A stretch of 64,000 bases of DNA from positions 128,472,371 to 128,536,370 of the forward strand of contig CM076848.1 of the NCBI GenBank assembly GCA_039519185.1, given 5' to 3'. Of this stretch, positions 35,314 to 46,405 are shown in pieces. Both the position numbers and the translations under genes were made by a program. Source of the stretch: Astragalus membranaceus (taxonomy: Eukaryota; Streptophyta; Magnoliopsida; Fabales; Fabaceae). Numbering within the stretch: the first letter of the stretch is position 1; every line of letters starts with the position of its first letter. The notes under the pieces were generated by a model that saw only the letters and a list, made by a program, of their open reading frames with translations, was not told where the DNA came from and ran no database searches.

Positions 35314-37212
35314 CCATGAGTTGACCACGCCAAAACACATTCAGGGCCTAGGTAAGGGGTCATGACTACCCTCCCTAGTATGCTACTTGTCAGGTCGTCA
35401 CCCAATGCAATACGTATGACAATATGCATCATATTCTCGAGAGTTAGATAATTTATATCTTCTTTTTCATTTTGATCACCAAAGGATCAATCACATAAGC
35501 TCATTAGATAATTTATATCTTTTCGATCTATAACCCGTTTTGAGGAATTCATAATTTAGACCTCCGGCATTATAATCACTTTCATTTGACATATATAAAC
35601 ATATATATTTAGTCAATCCATAAGTCGGTGTACTCACACGCGTACTAGGGTTTCAGTTTTTCGATCAAATGGGCTTTCAAAGCTCTTTTTCAAAATTATG
35701 AGTTGAACAAGTTCAAAATGAGGTTTTCAGTAAGGCAATCCCTTTTTAAATGATTGAAAAAGAGATTAGAAAAGGTTCGGAATCAAACGGAGCGACAAAA
35801 CGAGAAAACGGAAGTCGGTAACAGAAGCTCACGCACGGTTCGTGCCCAGGGGCGCACGACCCGTGCGTGATTTATTAAAATCACCCAGCAAAACCGAAAG
35901 GGGCGCACGATCCGTGCCCAGGGGCGCACGACCCGTGCGTCCCGTTTTATTTCCAATTCATCCAACCCGAAGCAGGCACACAATCCGTGCCCAGGGGCGC
36001 ACGGTCCGTGCGACCTGTGTCTGTTACCAAAATTTCACATATTTCTCATTTTCGCTCTCCGTTCTCGCCCAATTCGATTTCTAATTTCGATCACCTGAAA
36101 CTCAAAAAAATTCCAACTATTCCAGAATATAAATATAAGTTATTTCATTTCAACGATTTAATCAAAACTCTCATTAAACCGTAAAACACCGTTTTGACTC
36201 AAAAACGCTTTTCGGTTCTAAGTCTTTCGAAAACGGAATGATTGCCTTATTATTTGAAACAAACATAGTTTTCAGAATACACGAAAATGTCCCTAATCCG
36301 TGAGTAGAACTCACCTTTACACCGAAGTCCGAGAGTTGGGCCGAGAGACGAAATCGTCGAACCGAAAACAACGAACTATCCCCGCTTAGAAACTGAATTC
36401 GAATGAGGATGATGGCTTCCTTTCTCTCAAACTGAAACAGCAACCCAAATCTTCCACAACTTTCTCCAAATCGAAATGCAAGCTTGAGATTTCCCCCTCT
36501 TAGTTAGCAAAACTAAACATGCAAAGGAAGTGGCAGCTCAAAACTCCATTGTCTTCACCCTTGGAGCTTCAAGCTTCGAAAATGGAGCAAGGGATAGGAG
36601 TAGAATCAGACTTCAAAAAATAGGCTCATTGGATTCAGAATTGAAAATGGAGTGGGATGGAAGAAAAACCACTTACATGCAACAAGGATTTGAGATGAGT
36701 CCCTCCTTCCTCCTCTTCTCCTCCTCCACGCCCCCTCCTTCTCCTTTCTTTCTTATTTTCAGCTTTTGCTCCTTTCTTTCTGAAATGAGGGGTGACTAAG
36801 TGTGAGGGTGAGGCTGGTCAGGTGGGTATATGGGCTGGGGGGTTTAAATGATGGGGAAAAGACCAAACTACCCCTAGCCCATTAAGTCATAGGTTAGGTG
36901 TCAAATTTTCTCTTCGGTACAAAACCTCTCGATTAATCCGGTTCCGATCCGAAATTCCTCAATTCTTTCGGTTCGTAAATAATTATAACCTTCATAATTA
37001 TATTTTAATAACTAGGGGTGTGAAAAGACAGATTTGCCCTTCGGGTCCGATTCCTCATTTTACAATGAATAGGCCACCCTTTAATGGAGAATAGGTTTTC
37101 TTGATAATTTTCCCGTCACATAAATCCCCGAGACACGACCAATTATTCCCACAAATAATTAATCGGTCTTAGGTATCATAGTACGAGTCTTTAGAAAATT
37201 AGGGATGTTACA
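35314..37212 (-). repeat. G1 5' LTR, outer part
   Basis: 1,899 bp continuing the LTR broken at 28763, ending GGATGTTACA. It carries the splice donor context (about 36309-36325, minus strand) and the GC palindromic blocks (about 35830-36017). With 28089-28763 it totals 2,574 bp, matching the 2,573-bp 3' LTR. Confidence 0.94.
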
Positions 37213-37335
37213 CATAAGATCTTCAATTAGAGGAATAGGGAATCTATCTTTCACGGTGTAAATAACAACATAATAAGATATTCAATTAGGGAATATATCT
37301 TTCAAACCCCTAAATTTAAATAACAAATTTCTACA
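37213..37335 (-). pseudogene. Relic H, RT segment on the far side of G1
   Basis: CATAA (37213-37217) is the G1 target duplication. On the minus strand 37254-37213 reads VKDRFPIPLIEDLM, the RT stretch just before the DELGGAAVFSK found at 20921. Beyond this the DNA is an imperfect second copy of the same ~55 bp (37273-37328) and then AT-rich sequence. H is lost there. Confidence 0.85.
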
Positions 37336-37463
37336 TAATAATAATAATAACAATAATAATAACTATAATAACAACAATAATAATAGTTCTACCAAAATAA
37401 TAATAAGATATATAGTAAAAACAAAAATAAAAATAAACCGAGGTAAGAGTTAGTAAACAAACA

Positions 37464-37507
<44 letters not shown>

Positions 37508-37525
37508 TATTATTATTATTATTAC

Positions 37526-37559
<34 letters not shown>

Positions 37560-37560
37560 G
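37336..37560. repeat. (ATT)n / (ATA)n microsatellite
   Basis: Interrupted ATA/ATT trinucleotide runs at 37336-37400 and a long nearly pure ATT tract at 37464-37560. The Ile-rich open frame on the minus strand is an artefact of this repeat. Confidence 0.95.
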
Positions 37561-38110
37561 TTCTGGACTGGTTCAAGAGACCCACTCCAGCAATTGGACC
37601 TGGGTCAGCCAATAGCTTGGACCCATATCCACAATAAATTAGCCCATTTATGACTATCATGCCTCAATGGCTCAGATTCACTCGATCGAACCAACGGCTC
37701 AGAGCCAGCACGGATCCCTCTAAATACTGGCACACATTGCCAAAAAGAGGTACATTCCCATTCCCTACTACACTCTTCTATTCTCAATACTGACTTGAGT
37801 GTTGGAGTGGCATCGCATGTATCCCACCCGGGATCATTCTGATACTCTACTTGGACAACAGGAGACCTACCAACTGCAGTCTCTACAACACTGCAAGGTA
37901 CAGAACATTGGTGACCATAGTGGGACCTGTCTAGCTTTCATCTCATCTCAACCTCTTAAGAATTCTCTCCTGCATTCCCATGGCACCCAGAGGTAGACCC
38001 CGGGTCCAAAGCATTGTCGCGGTACAACCCCAACCCGAAGACACTCGGGAAGGCATTGCTGCCACCCTTCCAGACGACACCATCCAAGTCCCAGCTCCGA
38101 TTCATGACCC
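37561..38110 (+). mobile_element. Tat-like Gypsy fragment: LTR end, candidate primer site, start of gag
   Basis: The text GACTTGAGTGTTGGAGTGGC (about 37792-37811) with a CCACCCGGGAT context is typical of U5 in Tat-lineage LTRs. ATTGGTGACCATAGTGGGA (37907-37925) sits where the primer site should be. An ATG at 37980 opens 44 codons (MAPRGRPRVQSIVAVQPQPE...) that run up to the next element at 38111, consistent with a gag N-terminus. No other part of the element is nearby. The assignment is by motif layout and is moderately sure. Confidence 0.55.
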
Positions 38111-38949
38111 TGTAACACCTTAAGATCACAACTAGGTGAACAAAAAGCATTAACATACTCATAATAAATCAGAGTATAACCTGCTCATACAGTTGGACCA
38201 AAATGAAACTAAAGCCTGAAACCACTTTACATAGCTTTGAGATAAAATTTTCTCAAATACAAATCCGAAATAAGTACTTCATAGGTACAAATTCCATACA
38301 ATAACATAACTACGGTCCAACTACAAGACAGGGTTATAAAAAAAAACCACATGACCTTGACAATTATGCAAGGATTTAGGTCCAAAAATACATGAGAGGG
38401 AAAATTAGACAATATAACATAAAGATCTCAAAAGGGATCTTCCATCAAACTGAGTAGCAAGCACATCCGTTACTTCTCCTCAGTCTGCTTTGCTTTGCCC
38501 TGTATATCTGAAAACACCACATAAAAACGGTGAGATTACAAATCTCAATGAGTTCTTTCGTACCCCTTCACAATATTATTCATTTTGCATCATGAAAAAT
38601 AAATGATTCGAGGAATCAAAGTTTTCAATTATCAATATAGGAAGGGTTAAGGAAGGGATTGGGAGAGGTTTGAATCAAAAGGAATAGCATTAAACGTGTT
38701 TTAAAAACGGTGACAGAAGTAGGGGCCCAGTCCGGGCTCGTTGGCGCACGGTCCGGGCGCACTGCAAAAAAAATTTGGAACGTGAGTATCAGACCCAGGC
38801 GCACGGTCCGGGCCTATGGGCGCACGGTCCGGGCCTGTTTGACAACTTTGAAAATTTTCCCGTTTTAGCGAAATTAGCTATTTCGTTCGATTCCGTCACT
38901 TGTTCCGTTCAATTCCTAACTTAACACGACTTAACTACAGCCACAATTA
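38111..38949 (-). repeat. Tekay LTR piece, minus orientation
   Basis: It starts TGTAACACCTTAAG and carries Tekay LTR landmarks in minus sense: the acceptor TTTTCAG|ATATACAGGGCAAAG (38508-38510), the inverted repeat TGAGATTACAAATCTCA (38531-38547) and a GC-rich block with CGCACGGTCCGGGC (38723-38842). The donor half is absent because the piece breaks off near 38940. It abuts Tat gag without a target duplication. Confidence 0.7.
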
Positions 38950-39180
38950 ATTGTTTGTTAAATGTTGATTAAGTATTTAAATTGGTAATTGTTGGTTAAA
39001 TGTTGATTAAGTCATTGAATTGGTAATTGTTGGTTAAATGTTGATTAAGTCATTAAGTTGTTAATTGTTGGTTAAATGTTGATTAAGTCATTAAATTGTT
39101 AATTGTTGGTTAAATGTTGATTAAGCCTTTAAGTTGTTAATTGTAGGTTAAATGTTGGATAAGTCGTTAAGTGGTAAACT
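38950..39180. repeat. 38-bp minisatellite, six units
   Basis: The core AATGTTGATTAAG recurs at 38961, 38999, 39037, 39075, 39113 and 39151, with an exact 38-bp period and drifting sequence in the last units. It lies where two LTR pieces of opposite orientation meet. Confidence 0.93.
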
Positions 39181-39289
39181 GTTGGCCAATTGTCAAGTTG
39201 AGTCAATAAGTGTTAAATGTTGGTTAGATTGTTAAGTTGTCAATGGATTGCTTAAGTTGTTAAATGCCATGGGCGCCAGTTCGGCTGCC

Positions 39290-39545
39290 CTAGATTGTTT
39301 GTCGTTTGTTGTTGCTGTTGCTATTTGCTATTTATTGCTATTGCTGTTTATTGCTGTTGCTGTTTTATTGCTGTTGCTGTTTTATTGCTGTTGCTGTTTA
39401 TGTTGTTGCTGTTTATTGTTGTTGTTGTTTATTGCTATTGCTGTTTATTGCTGTTGCTGTTTTATTGTTGTTGCTGTTTTATTGCTGTTGCTGTTTATGT
39501 TGTTGTTGTTTATGCTGTTGTTGTTTATTGCTGTTGCTGTTTATT
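39290..39545. repeat. TTGCTGTTGCTGTTTA-type simple repeat
   Basis: Interrupted repeats of GTTGCTGTTTATTGCT. Three overlapping Cys/Leu/Val-rich frames in this region are translations of the repeat and not genes. Confidence 0.92.
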
Positions 39546-40557
39546 GGCCTAGATGTTGTTGGTTGATGATGTGCACGTTGGATTGCCTTTATTTATCAGC
39601 ATGGATTTTGTGTTGTAGGCCTATGGCCAATGTTGAGTTTTGTGTCATTGTTTTGATAATATATTGCTACCGGCATTGATTGTCTGTGCGTTCACCTTTG
39701 CGTCGCATGCATATCATTTGCATATAGGGCGGTGGCCCTGGAGTTAGTCTCCACACGTTGGATTGCCTCTTTTGGCATGGATTTTCGTTGGAAGCCTCTA
39801 TTTATTGGCTGGATTATGGTACCACATGCATTATAGGGCGGTGGCCCTGAAGTTGAGTCACATTTCACATTCATGTGGCATATTCAATCGATTTGTATTT
39901 TGTTAAGGGTATCGCTGAATGGCGCAAAATTGTTGTGTTGAGGGTACCGCTGATGGCCCATTTGTATTTTGTTGAGGGTACCGCTGATGGCCCGTTTTCA
40001 TGTTGATGAGTGGTTTGATCACACGTTGTTGATTATCGTTACTGCCGATGTATCATAGTTGATGTATTACAGTTGATGTTGCTGTCGTTACTGTTGCTAT
40101 TGTCGTTGTAGTTGTTGCTGTTTTCTGTGAAGTGACGATTGAGATGTCCTGATTCTAACTTATATACTGCTTTTCATATGTCTTATTATAGTGTTGGATA
40201 TCTCACCCCTTCTGTTTGAATGTTACCCTCTATGTTGGTAACGTGCAGGTAATCACGAATGAAGGCTGCTTACCTTCGTTTGATCGAGTCGGTGTCGTCG
40301 CTCTTATACGTAGCACTCGGGGGGATGAACGTTGTTTTCTATTCTTATGTCGTTATGTTGGATTTTGAATTTCCGCTGCGTAGTTAAATGAAGTTTGACT
40401 TGTTTTTAAAGTGCTATGTATCTGTCTTTACAAGCGACCTTATTATGTCCACTTCTTGCTTTTAAGTTGGAAAATGTAGCATCCGTTTCCTTGTTGAAAA
40501 CGATTTTTGAAACTCTGATTTTATTAAATAATTTGCCGGGGAGAAAAGGGTGTTACA
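39546..40557 (+). repeat. LTR 3' portion, plus orientation (G4/G2-like)
   Basis: It ends GGGGAGAAAAGGGTGTTACA at 40557. It contains TGGTAACGTGCAGGTAATCA (40237-40256), the acceptor-like motif seen in G2 and G4 LTRs, and three copies of GGGTACCGCTGATGGCC-like units (about 39905-39992). It abuts minus-strand G3 RNase H at 40558 and has no partner LTR. Confidence 0.75.
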
Positions 40558-41786
40558 CTAAGTCATGAGTCGGATAATTCTCTTCATGCGGCTTCAACTG
40601 CCCGGAGGCATAAGCAACTACTTGTTGATTCTGCATAAGGACACATTCTAAACCCTTACCAGAGGCATCACAATAGATTTGGAATCCTATAGACGGATTT
40701 GGAAGAATCAGGATGGGTGCAGAAGCCAAACGATTCTTCAACTCTGCAAAACAATCATCACAGTCAGAGTCCCATACAAACGGTTGACCCTTGCGAGTTA
40801 ACCGAGTGAGTGGAAGAACTAGCTGAGAAAATCCTTGAATGAATCTCCGATAATACCCAGCTAATCCCAAGAAACTTCTTACTTCAGTGATTGTAGATGG
40901 TTGTTCCCAGTCTACCATAGCTTCAATCTTACTGGGGTCCACTGCAACACCGGATTGAGATATTACATGACCTAGAAACTTTACTTCAGACATCCTGAAA
41001 TCACACTTGGATGGCTTGGCATACAACTTCTTCTCTCGAAGTACGTTCAGAACAATTCGGAGATGTTGGACATGCTCCTCAATCGTCTTAGAATACACCA
41101 AGATATCATCAATAAATACCACAACAAACTGATCCAAATAAGGATTGAAAACCCGATTCATATAATCCATGAATATGGCTGGAGCATTGGTCAAACCGAA
41201 GGGCATCACTACAAACTCGTAGTTTCCATACCTAGTACGGAAAGCGGTCTTCGGGATGTCCAAAGCTCAAGCTCTCATTTGGTGATAGCCGGACCTTAAG
41301 TCAATCTTTGAAAACACTGAAGCTCCCCTTAGTTGGTCTAGCAAATCATCAATTCTCGGTAGGGGATACTTATTCTTGATAGTCACCTTGTTCAACTGAC
41401 GATAATCGATGCATAATCTCATGCTTCCATCCTTCTTCTTGACAGGCAATACTGGAGCACCCCCATGGTGAGGCACTCGGTCGGATAAATTGTTTTGAAA
41501 TTAACTACTCTAGTTGAGTCTTCAATTCTTTCAACTCTAAAGGGGGCATCCTATATGGAACTATAGAAATCGGCCCAACCCGGAACCAACTCTATAGAGA
41601 ACTCCACCTCATGATAAATCTAGGAATTCATTAACAACTTGCACAGAAGATAAATCTAGACCTGTCTAAGTTGATGCAGACAACATCATGACATAAGCTT
41701 CTGCGCCTTGGATTAGACAATGACTGGCAGAAGTGAATGAGATAACAGCTTCAGGATTGATCGGTTGTAGCTCCACTGACTGACTC
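40558..41786 (-). pseudogene. G3: Tekay RT-RNase H fragment
   Basis: Read from the right, RT has VKKKDGSMRLCIDYRQLNKV (41267-41476), then QMRA and a stop. The palm follows with VMPFGLTNAPAIFMDY and FIDDILVYS, through GYYRRFIQGFSQL to RNase H IYCDASGKGLECVLMQ, ending at NYPTHDL (40558). At 41480-41786 a degraded protease-RT linker with several indels joins directly to LTR sequence, so gag and most of the protease are deleted. It is close in sequence to G1 but not a copy of it. The 40557/40558 edge is the boundary with the plus-strand LTR piece. Confidence 0.88.
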
Positions 41787-44113
41787 CGATATTTCTAGCT
41801 TGTAGAAATACCAAAATGCACCGCTTGGCATACATCACAGTAACTTCCTTGTATTGAATATTGAACACAACTAAAAACTTTTGATAAATAAATATCAAAT
41901 GGTTCCATGAACCTCATTAACTTACTAAAAGTGCTTAAGTCTTATGACTTAAAACTTATACAATCCTGGTGTTCAATACCCAAAATATAAATAGCAAAAA
42001 CGATTTACAACTGATACAGTGATAGTTATACAATCGATAACATAAAAACTACAAAAGGGGCAAAGGCCTAAACATGAATCTAGATCTTCAATGACCCCAA
42101 GAGTCCTACTGGCTAACCGTGCTTCTTCGCCTTTGCTTTCCCCTGTTTCTCTGTAAAAACCACAATAATAAAAGGGTGAGATAAACATTATCTCAGTGAG
42201 TCCTATCGAGACCCCTCACTAACTCTTAGCGGTTCAATTATGATTTATACTTGAACTCATGGCCCTAATAAGCGACCATGTGGACATATATTTTCTTCAA
42301 ACTCGTAGCCCTAATAAGCGACTACGTTTTACATTTCTTTCTTGATGTAGCCCTAATAAGAGACTACATAACATGTCTTATCTTTTCTTTAACTTAGCAC
42401 AACACCTCGAGCCACCTTATTCAGTTATTTCTTCGGCTTTTGATGAACCCAATCCACTAACCGGTAATTAGTGGGAAAACCTCATGGGGCCTAGGTTTTG
42501 GGGCTCATGACTTCCCCTCCCCTAGTATGCTAATCCTTAGGGTCGTCACCCTTGATATACACATTTTATTATGTGTATGCCATTTTCTTCCTTTCCACAA
42601 GGGAAGGTAACTTGACTTGATTTTTCTTGACTTGAACTAACATGACTTGATTTGACTCTTAGTTGTTTATCTTAACTTGGCTTGTGTACACCCGCGTTTA
42701 CTAATGTACGGTTTTTTTTCACTTTCATAACTTAGGAGTTTTATCCCAAACATACTCAATTTCATGATATTAATACATTTCCATCTTTGGGAAACCTTGG
42801 GGAATTGATTAGAAGGAACTTGGAATCATTTGGAATGGACTAAAGTGTACTTTGAAGTAGGGGAACAGAAGCTTTCGCATGGTCCGTGCATGTAGGCGCA
42901 CAACCCAAGCGCATTTCATAAAATTTTTAGAAAACTTACAGAACTGGCACGGTCCATGCGTGAAAACGCACGACCCGTGCGCATTTAAAACCTTTTGCGC
43001 ACAAGTAACAGATGGGGGCGCACGATCCGTGCATAGAGGCACCCAATTCGTGTGTCTCCATCAGTTTTCCAGAAAACAGTTTTTCATGTAATTTTCCATT
43101 CCGTTCCGATTCCAAAATTCATTCCAATCGAGACCCAAATCTTATATGCACACAAAAAAGTACATAACAGCAAACATATCCAATCTAGTCAATCACATTC
43201 AGCAATCAAACAAGTACAAATAATACGATAGTTTGAAATTAAGGTTTTTAACTCGATTCTTTTCGGTACAAAACGTAAAATGCGTTGACTCGAGACATGC
43301 AAGCTCAGCAGCAAACATGACATCCCTAAGCGAGTATAGAACTCACCGATGGCGATGAAAATCGCACAAACACCGAAACTTCGTGAACTTAACCGCTTCA
43401 AAGTGTCACGAACTCGTCCCGGACCCGATCAAACTTCGAAATAGCAACCAAATCGAGCCCCCGCTACTGAAATTTCTCTCCAACTACTCAAATCAACAGT
43501 GTAGCTTGCTATTGGGCTTCAAAAATGAACCTTGAACTTCCTAAAGGCCTAAGCTAGCCTCAATGTCCAAAAAGTAACATGCAAGGCAATAGCTCCATTT
43601 TTGGTCAACTTGGAGCTTTGAATTTCGAATTGGTGAAGTGAGCTAAATGGAAGAAGGGCTACTGAAATTAGTATCAATGGAAAGAGGAAGAGAAATGGGA
43701 AGGATTGGTACAAAAATCTCACACATGCATGAAGATTTGAGTTGGGATTTCACTCTTCTTCTTCACTCTCTCTCGACTTCTCACGCTCTCTCTCTCAACT
43801 TTCCTCTCTTTTCTTAATTCTGGAAAAATGAAGTGTTTTATGTTTTTGGGTTCAGCTGAAGGCAACTCATTTAAGTGGGGGAAAAGACCAAACTGCCCCT
43901 CACTTATTTACTCTCACTTTAACTAATCACTCAATCCTTCAATAATTCCCATGCTCCATATAATTAAACAACCAACACACAATTTATTTATTTAATCCAT
44001 GATGACTATCTCATAATAACAATTTATGCTAATCATACTTATTTTGGCTAATTAATTAATTATGACTCCTTGCTAATTTAAATAAGTTAAATTAGCTAAA
44101 TTGGGGATGTTAC
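41787..44113 (-). repeat. G3 LTR (edges worn)
   Basis: It is recognised by CCGATATTTCTAGC near one edge and TTGGGGATGTTAC at the other, both resembling the G1 LTR. It includes three AGCCCTAATAAGCGACTA-type units (about 42260-42370), the inverted repeat TGAGATAAACATTATCTCA (42177-42195), GC-rich CGCACGACCCGTGCG-like blocks (42876-43055) and a candidate intron. The terminal bases at both edges are lost, so no target duplication can be seen. Confidence 0.75.
42151..43346 (-). other. Predicted leader intron inside the G3 LTR
   Basis: Donor CATCG|GTGAGTTCTATACTC and acceptor GGTTTTTACAG|AGAAACAGGGG on the minus strand, 1,196 nt. It has the same layout as the intron predicted in G1 and G5. Prediction only. 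Confidence 0.4.
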
Positions 44114-44260
44114 CGAGGGAGGGAGAATATGACCAATGCTTGTAGATACAAGGTAGATTACCAGAGTAGCGCAACAGAGTCATAGTTACAATGCTATAAG
44201 AAGGAACTTTAATAGAGCTTGAGGGTGATAATGTGGTACCAACGTGTTTATGCTCAAGCT
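44114..44260. other. Unassigned 147 bp between G3 LTR and G4
   Basis: No frame, repeat or element motif was recognised. It could be original host DNA or a small internal piece of another element. Confidence 0.5.
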
Positions 44261-44569
44261 TGTAACACCCCTTTTTCTACCCGTTAATTTATTAGCGTAA
44301 AAATCAGAGTTTCAAATTTTAGTTACATCACAAGGGATGTCACACTTACTTCGTTAAACACCACACGCCAAATTACTCGCTTTTGGAAAACAGCCTTATA
44401 ATACTTTCAAAACGTCATTGTCAATTAAAATACAACTTCACAGCGGAAAATCCAACAACAACAATCATAAGTAACTTAAACAACGTCATTCCCCCCCTAG
44501 TGTTACATAATCAGAGCAGACGACCCGACTCGAATTAGTGAAGGTACCTAGTCCTTCACTCGCGATCAC

Positions 44570-46405
44570 CTGCACGTTACCACATAGGGGTAACATTCAA
44601 ACAGAAGGGTGAGTCCAATTCAATTCATATAATAAATCATATGATAAATAATAAGTCAAGTCACAGCTCTAAAATAAGCACATCACAATCATCAATCACA
44701 TCACTACAATAACTCATAAATAATCACATCACAATCATCGATCACATCACTACAATAACTCATAAATAATCACATCACAATCATCGATCACATCACTACA
44801 ATAACTCATCACTATGTCATGTAGGCATATGAAATGCAACCCACTCGCAGGCATATGCATGAGGTACCTTTTCACAAACGTCGCTTAGCCATTAAGGCCT
44901 CATCGTCACTTAGCCACATGGGCCTCAAAAACGTCACTGGGTTTATGCATATGGGGCATGAGACACTATGACATGCACCACTCACAAACACACAAATACA
45001 CAATTACCCAAATCACAGTCAACTATGTGACCCGTCACTTACCGGTTTGCCAAATAAGAGGCACAGCACCTGCCAATTCACAATTACACAACAACGTCAC
45101 TTGGCCTTTTAGACCTTATCATCACTTAGCCTTTCGGGCCTTAAACGTCACTGGGTTTCATCGTCACTTATACATAAATATCATCAACTCAAACATCAGC
45201 CACTGAGGGCAAAAACGTCATTTACTAGCCACCGAGGGCATCATCGTCATTTACACGTCATTATAATTAACATTGGCCACCAAGGGCAAAACAGTCTTCT
45301 ACACGTCATTATAAATAATATTAGCCACCAAGGGCAAAACAGTCATTTACACTTCCTTATAAATAATATTAGCCACCAAGGGCAAAACAGTCTTTTACAC
45401 GTCATTATAAATAATATTAGCCACTAAGGGCAAAACAGTCTTTTACACGTCATTATAAATAATATTAGCCACTAAGAGCAAAACAGTCTTTTACACGTCA
45501 TTATAAATAATATTAGCCGCTAAGGGCAAAACAGTCATTTAACTAGCCACTAGGGGCATCATCGTCAAAATCATCATTTTTGACACTAAATCGTTAAAAC
45601 CACTGGCCATACGCAAAAGAGAATTTTTAAAAACACCCAGAACATCTTTTTATTGTCACAGCAACGATCACCGGGAACAGCCACTTGGGGCGCCCCAGCA
45701 ACCTTCAGAAATAATAAGTCTTTATTTTTAAAAATGGGACACGCAGATAGACAACTGAAAATGCTTCACAACGCTTTTTGAAACGTTCAAAACGGATGTC
45801 CGAGTCAAAAGATATAGCGAAAACAGTTTTCGAAAACATTTTGGGACATCCTGAAAAACTGGCGCCATGGGCACCCAGCGCCCAGCGCCTAGCAAAAGGC
45901 AACACACGCACGCACACACCCGGGCGATCAGCGCCCAACGCCTTGGCGCAGCACACAACACACGCACACGGGAGCTCAGCGCCCAGCGCTGGCCCCCAGC
46001 GCCCAGCGCTACGCACACACACACGCGCACGGGCGCTCAGCGCCTAGCGCTGGCACCCAGCGCCTGGAGCAACACTGCACAGCGCACACCACCATGGGCG
46101 CCCAGCGCCCAGGCACTTTCAGCAACACAAATTTTTGCACAATTTCACATACGCATCGATTTCTTCAAAATTTCCACATAATCCATCACACTCATATTAC
46201 AACTACTCATAATCACATGTAAAATCATCAAAGCCACCCATCAAAACATCGAAATTCACACATCCTAAGCACAGCCTAGATCACGCATACATCACAAATC
46301 AACGACACGAATTCACAAACATATCATGGTCATGACTAATCTAGGCTACCACTACTTAGGATCTATCATAGGAATTATTATAGAAATCGATAGAACTCCC
46401 CTTAC
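44570..46405 (-). other. Predicted leader intron inside the G4 LTR
   Basis: Donor AAATTCGAG|GTAAGGGG and acceptor TGGTAACGTGCAG|GTGATCG on the minus strand, 1,836 nt. The motifs match the G2 pair. The 48-bp minisatellite and the GC-rich block both lie inside it. Prediction only. Confidence 0.35.
45276..45563. repeat. 48-bp minisatellite in G4 LTR-a, six units
   Basis: GCCACCAAGGGCAAAACAGT starts units at 45276, 45324, 45372, 45420, 45468 and 45516, an exact 48-bp period. The same array is at 49920-50207 in LTR-b. Shorter related GCCACxGAGGGCA units precede it (45200-45260). Confidence 0.93.

Larger units (their letters stand above)
20922..37212 (-). mobile_element. G1: complete Tekay-type LTR retrotransposon carrying a nested Athila derivative
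   Basis: Order on the minus strand: 5' LTR (37212-35314 and 28763-28089, split by the Athila derivative), primer site, gag, pol with chromodomain, polypurine tract, 3' LTR (23494-20922). The target duplication CATAA flanks it exactly. Without the nested insertion and its 5-bp duplication the element is about 9.7 kb. It is inactivated by one frameshift (gag/pol), one UGA in integrase and the Athila insertion. By hand count the two LTRs differ by about 2.5% in the first 675 bp and about 1.3% in the rest, which suggests an insertion age of the order of one million years or less. Confidence 0.93.

Noticed and set aside
37331..37660. 109-codon Ile-rich frame on the minus strand
   Set aside because: It is a translation of the (ATT)n microsatellite.
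39248..39679. Cys/Leu/Val-rich frames resembling membrane segments
   Set aside because: All three frames of a GTTGCTGTTTATT simple repeat stay open, so the apparent hydrophobic protein is an artefact.
45276..45563. Direct repeats with 48-bp period considered as a CRISPR-like array
   Set aside because: The repeat unit covers the whole period, so there are no unique spacers. It lies in a plant LTR and the same array recurs in the partner LTR.
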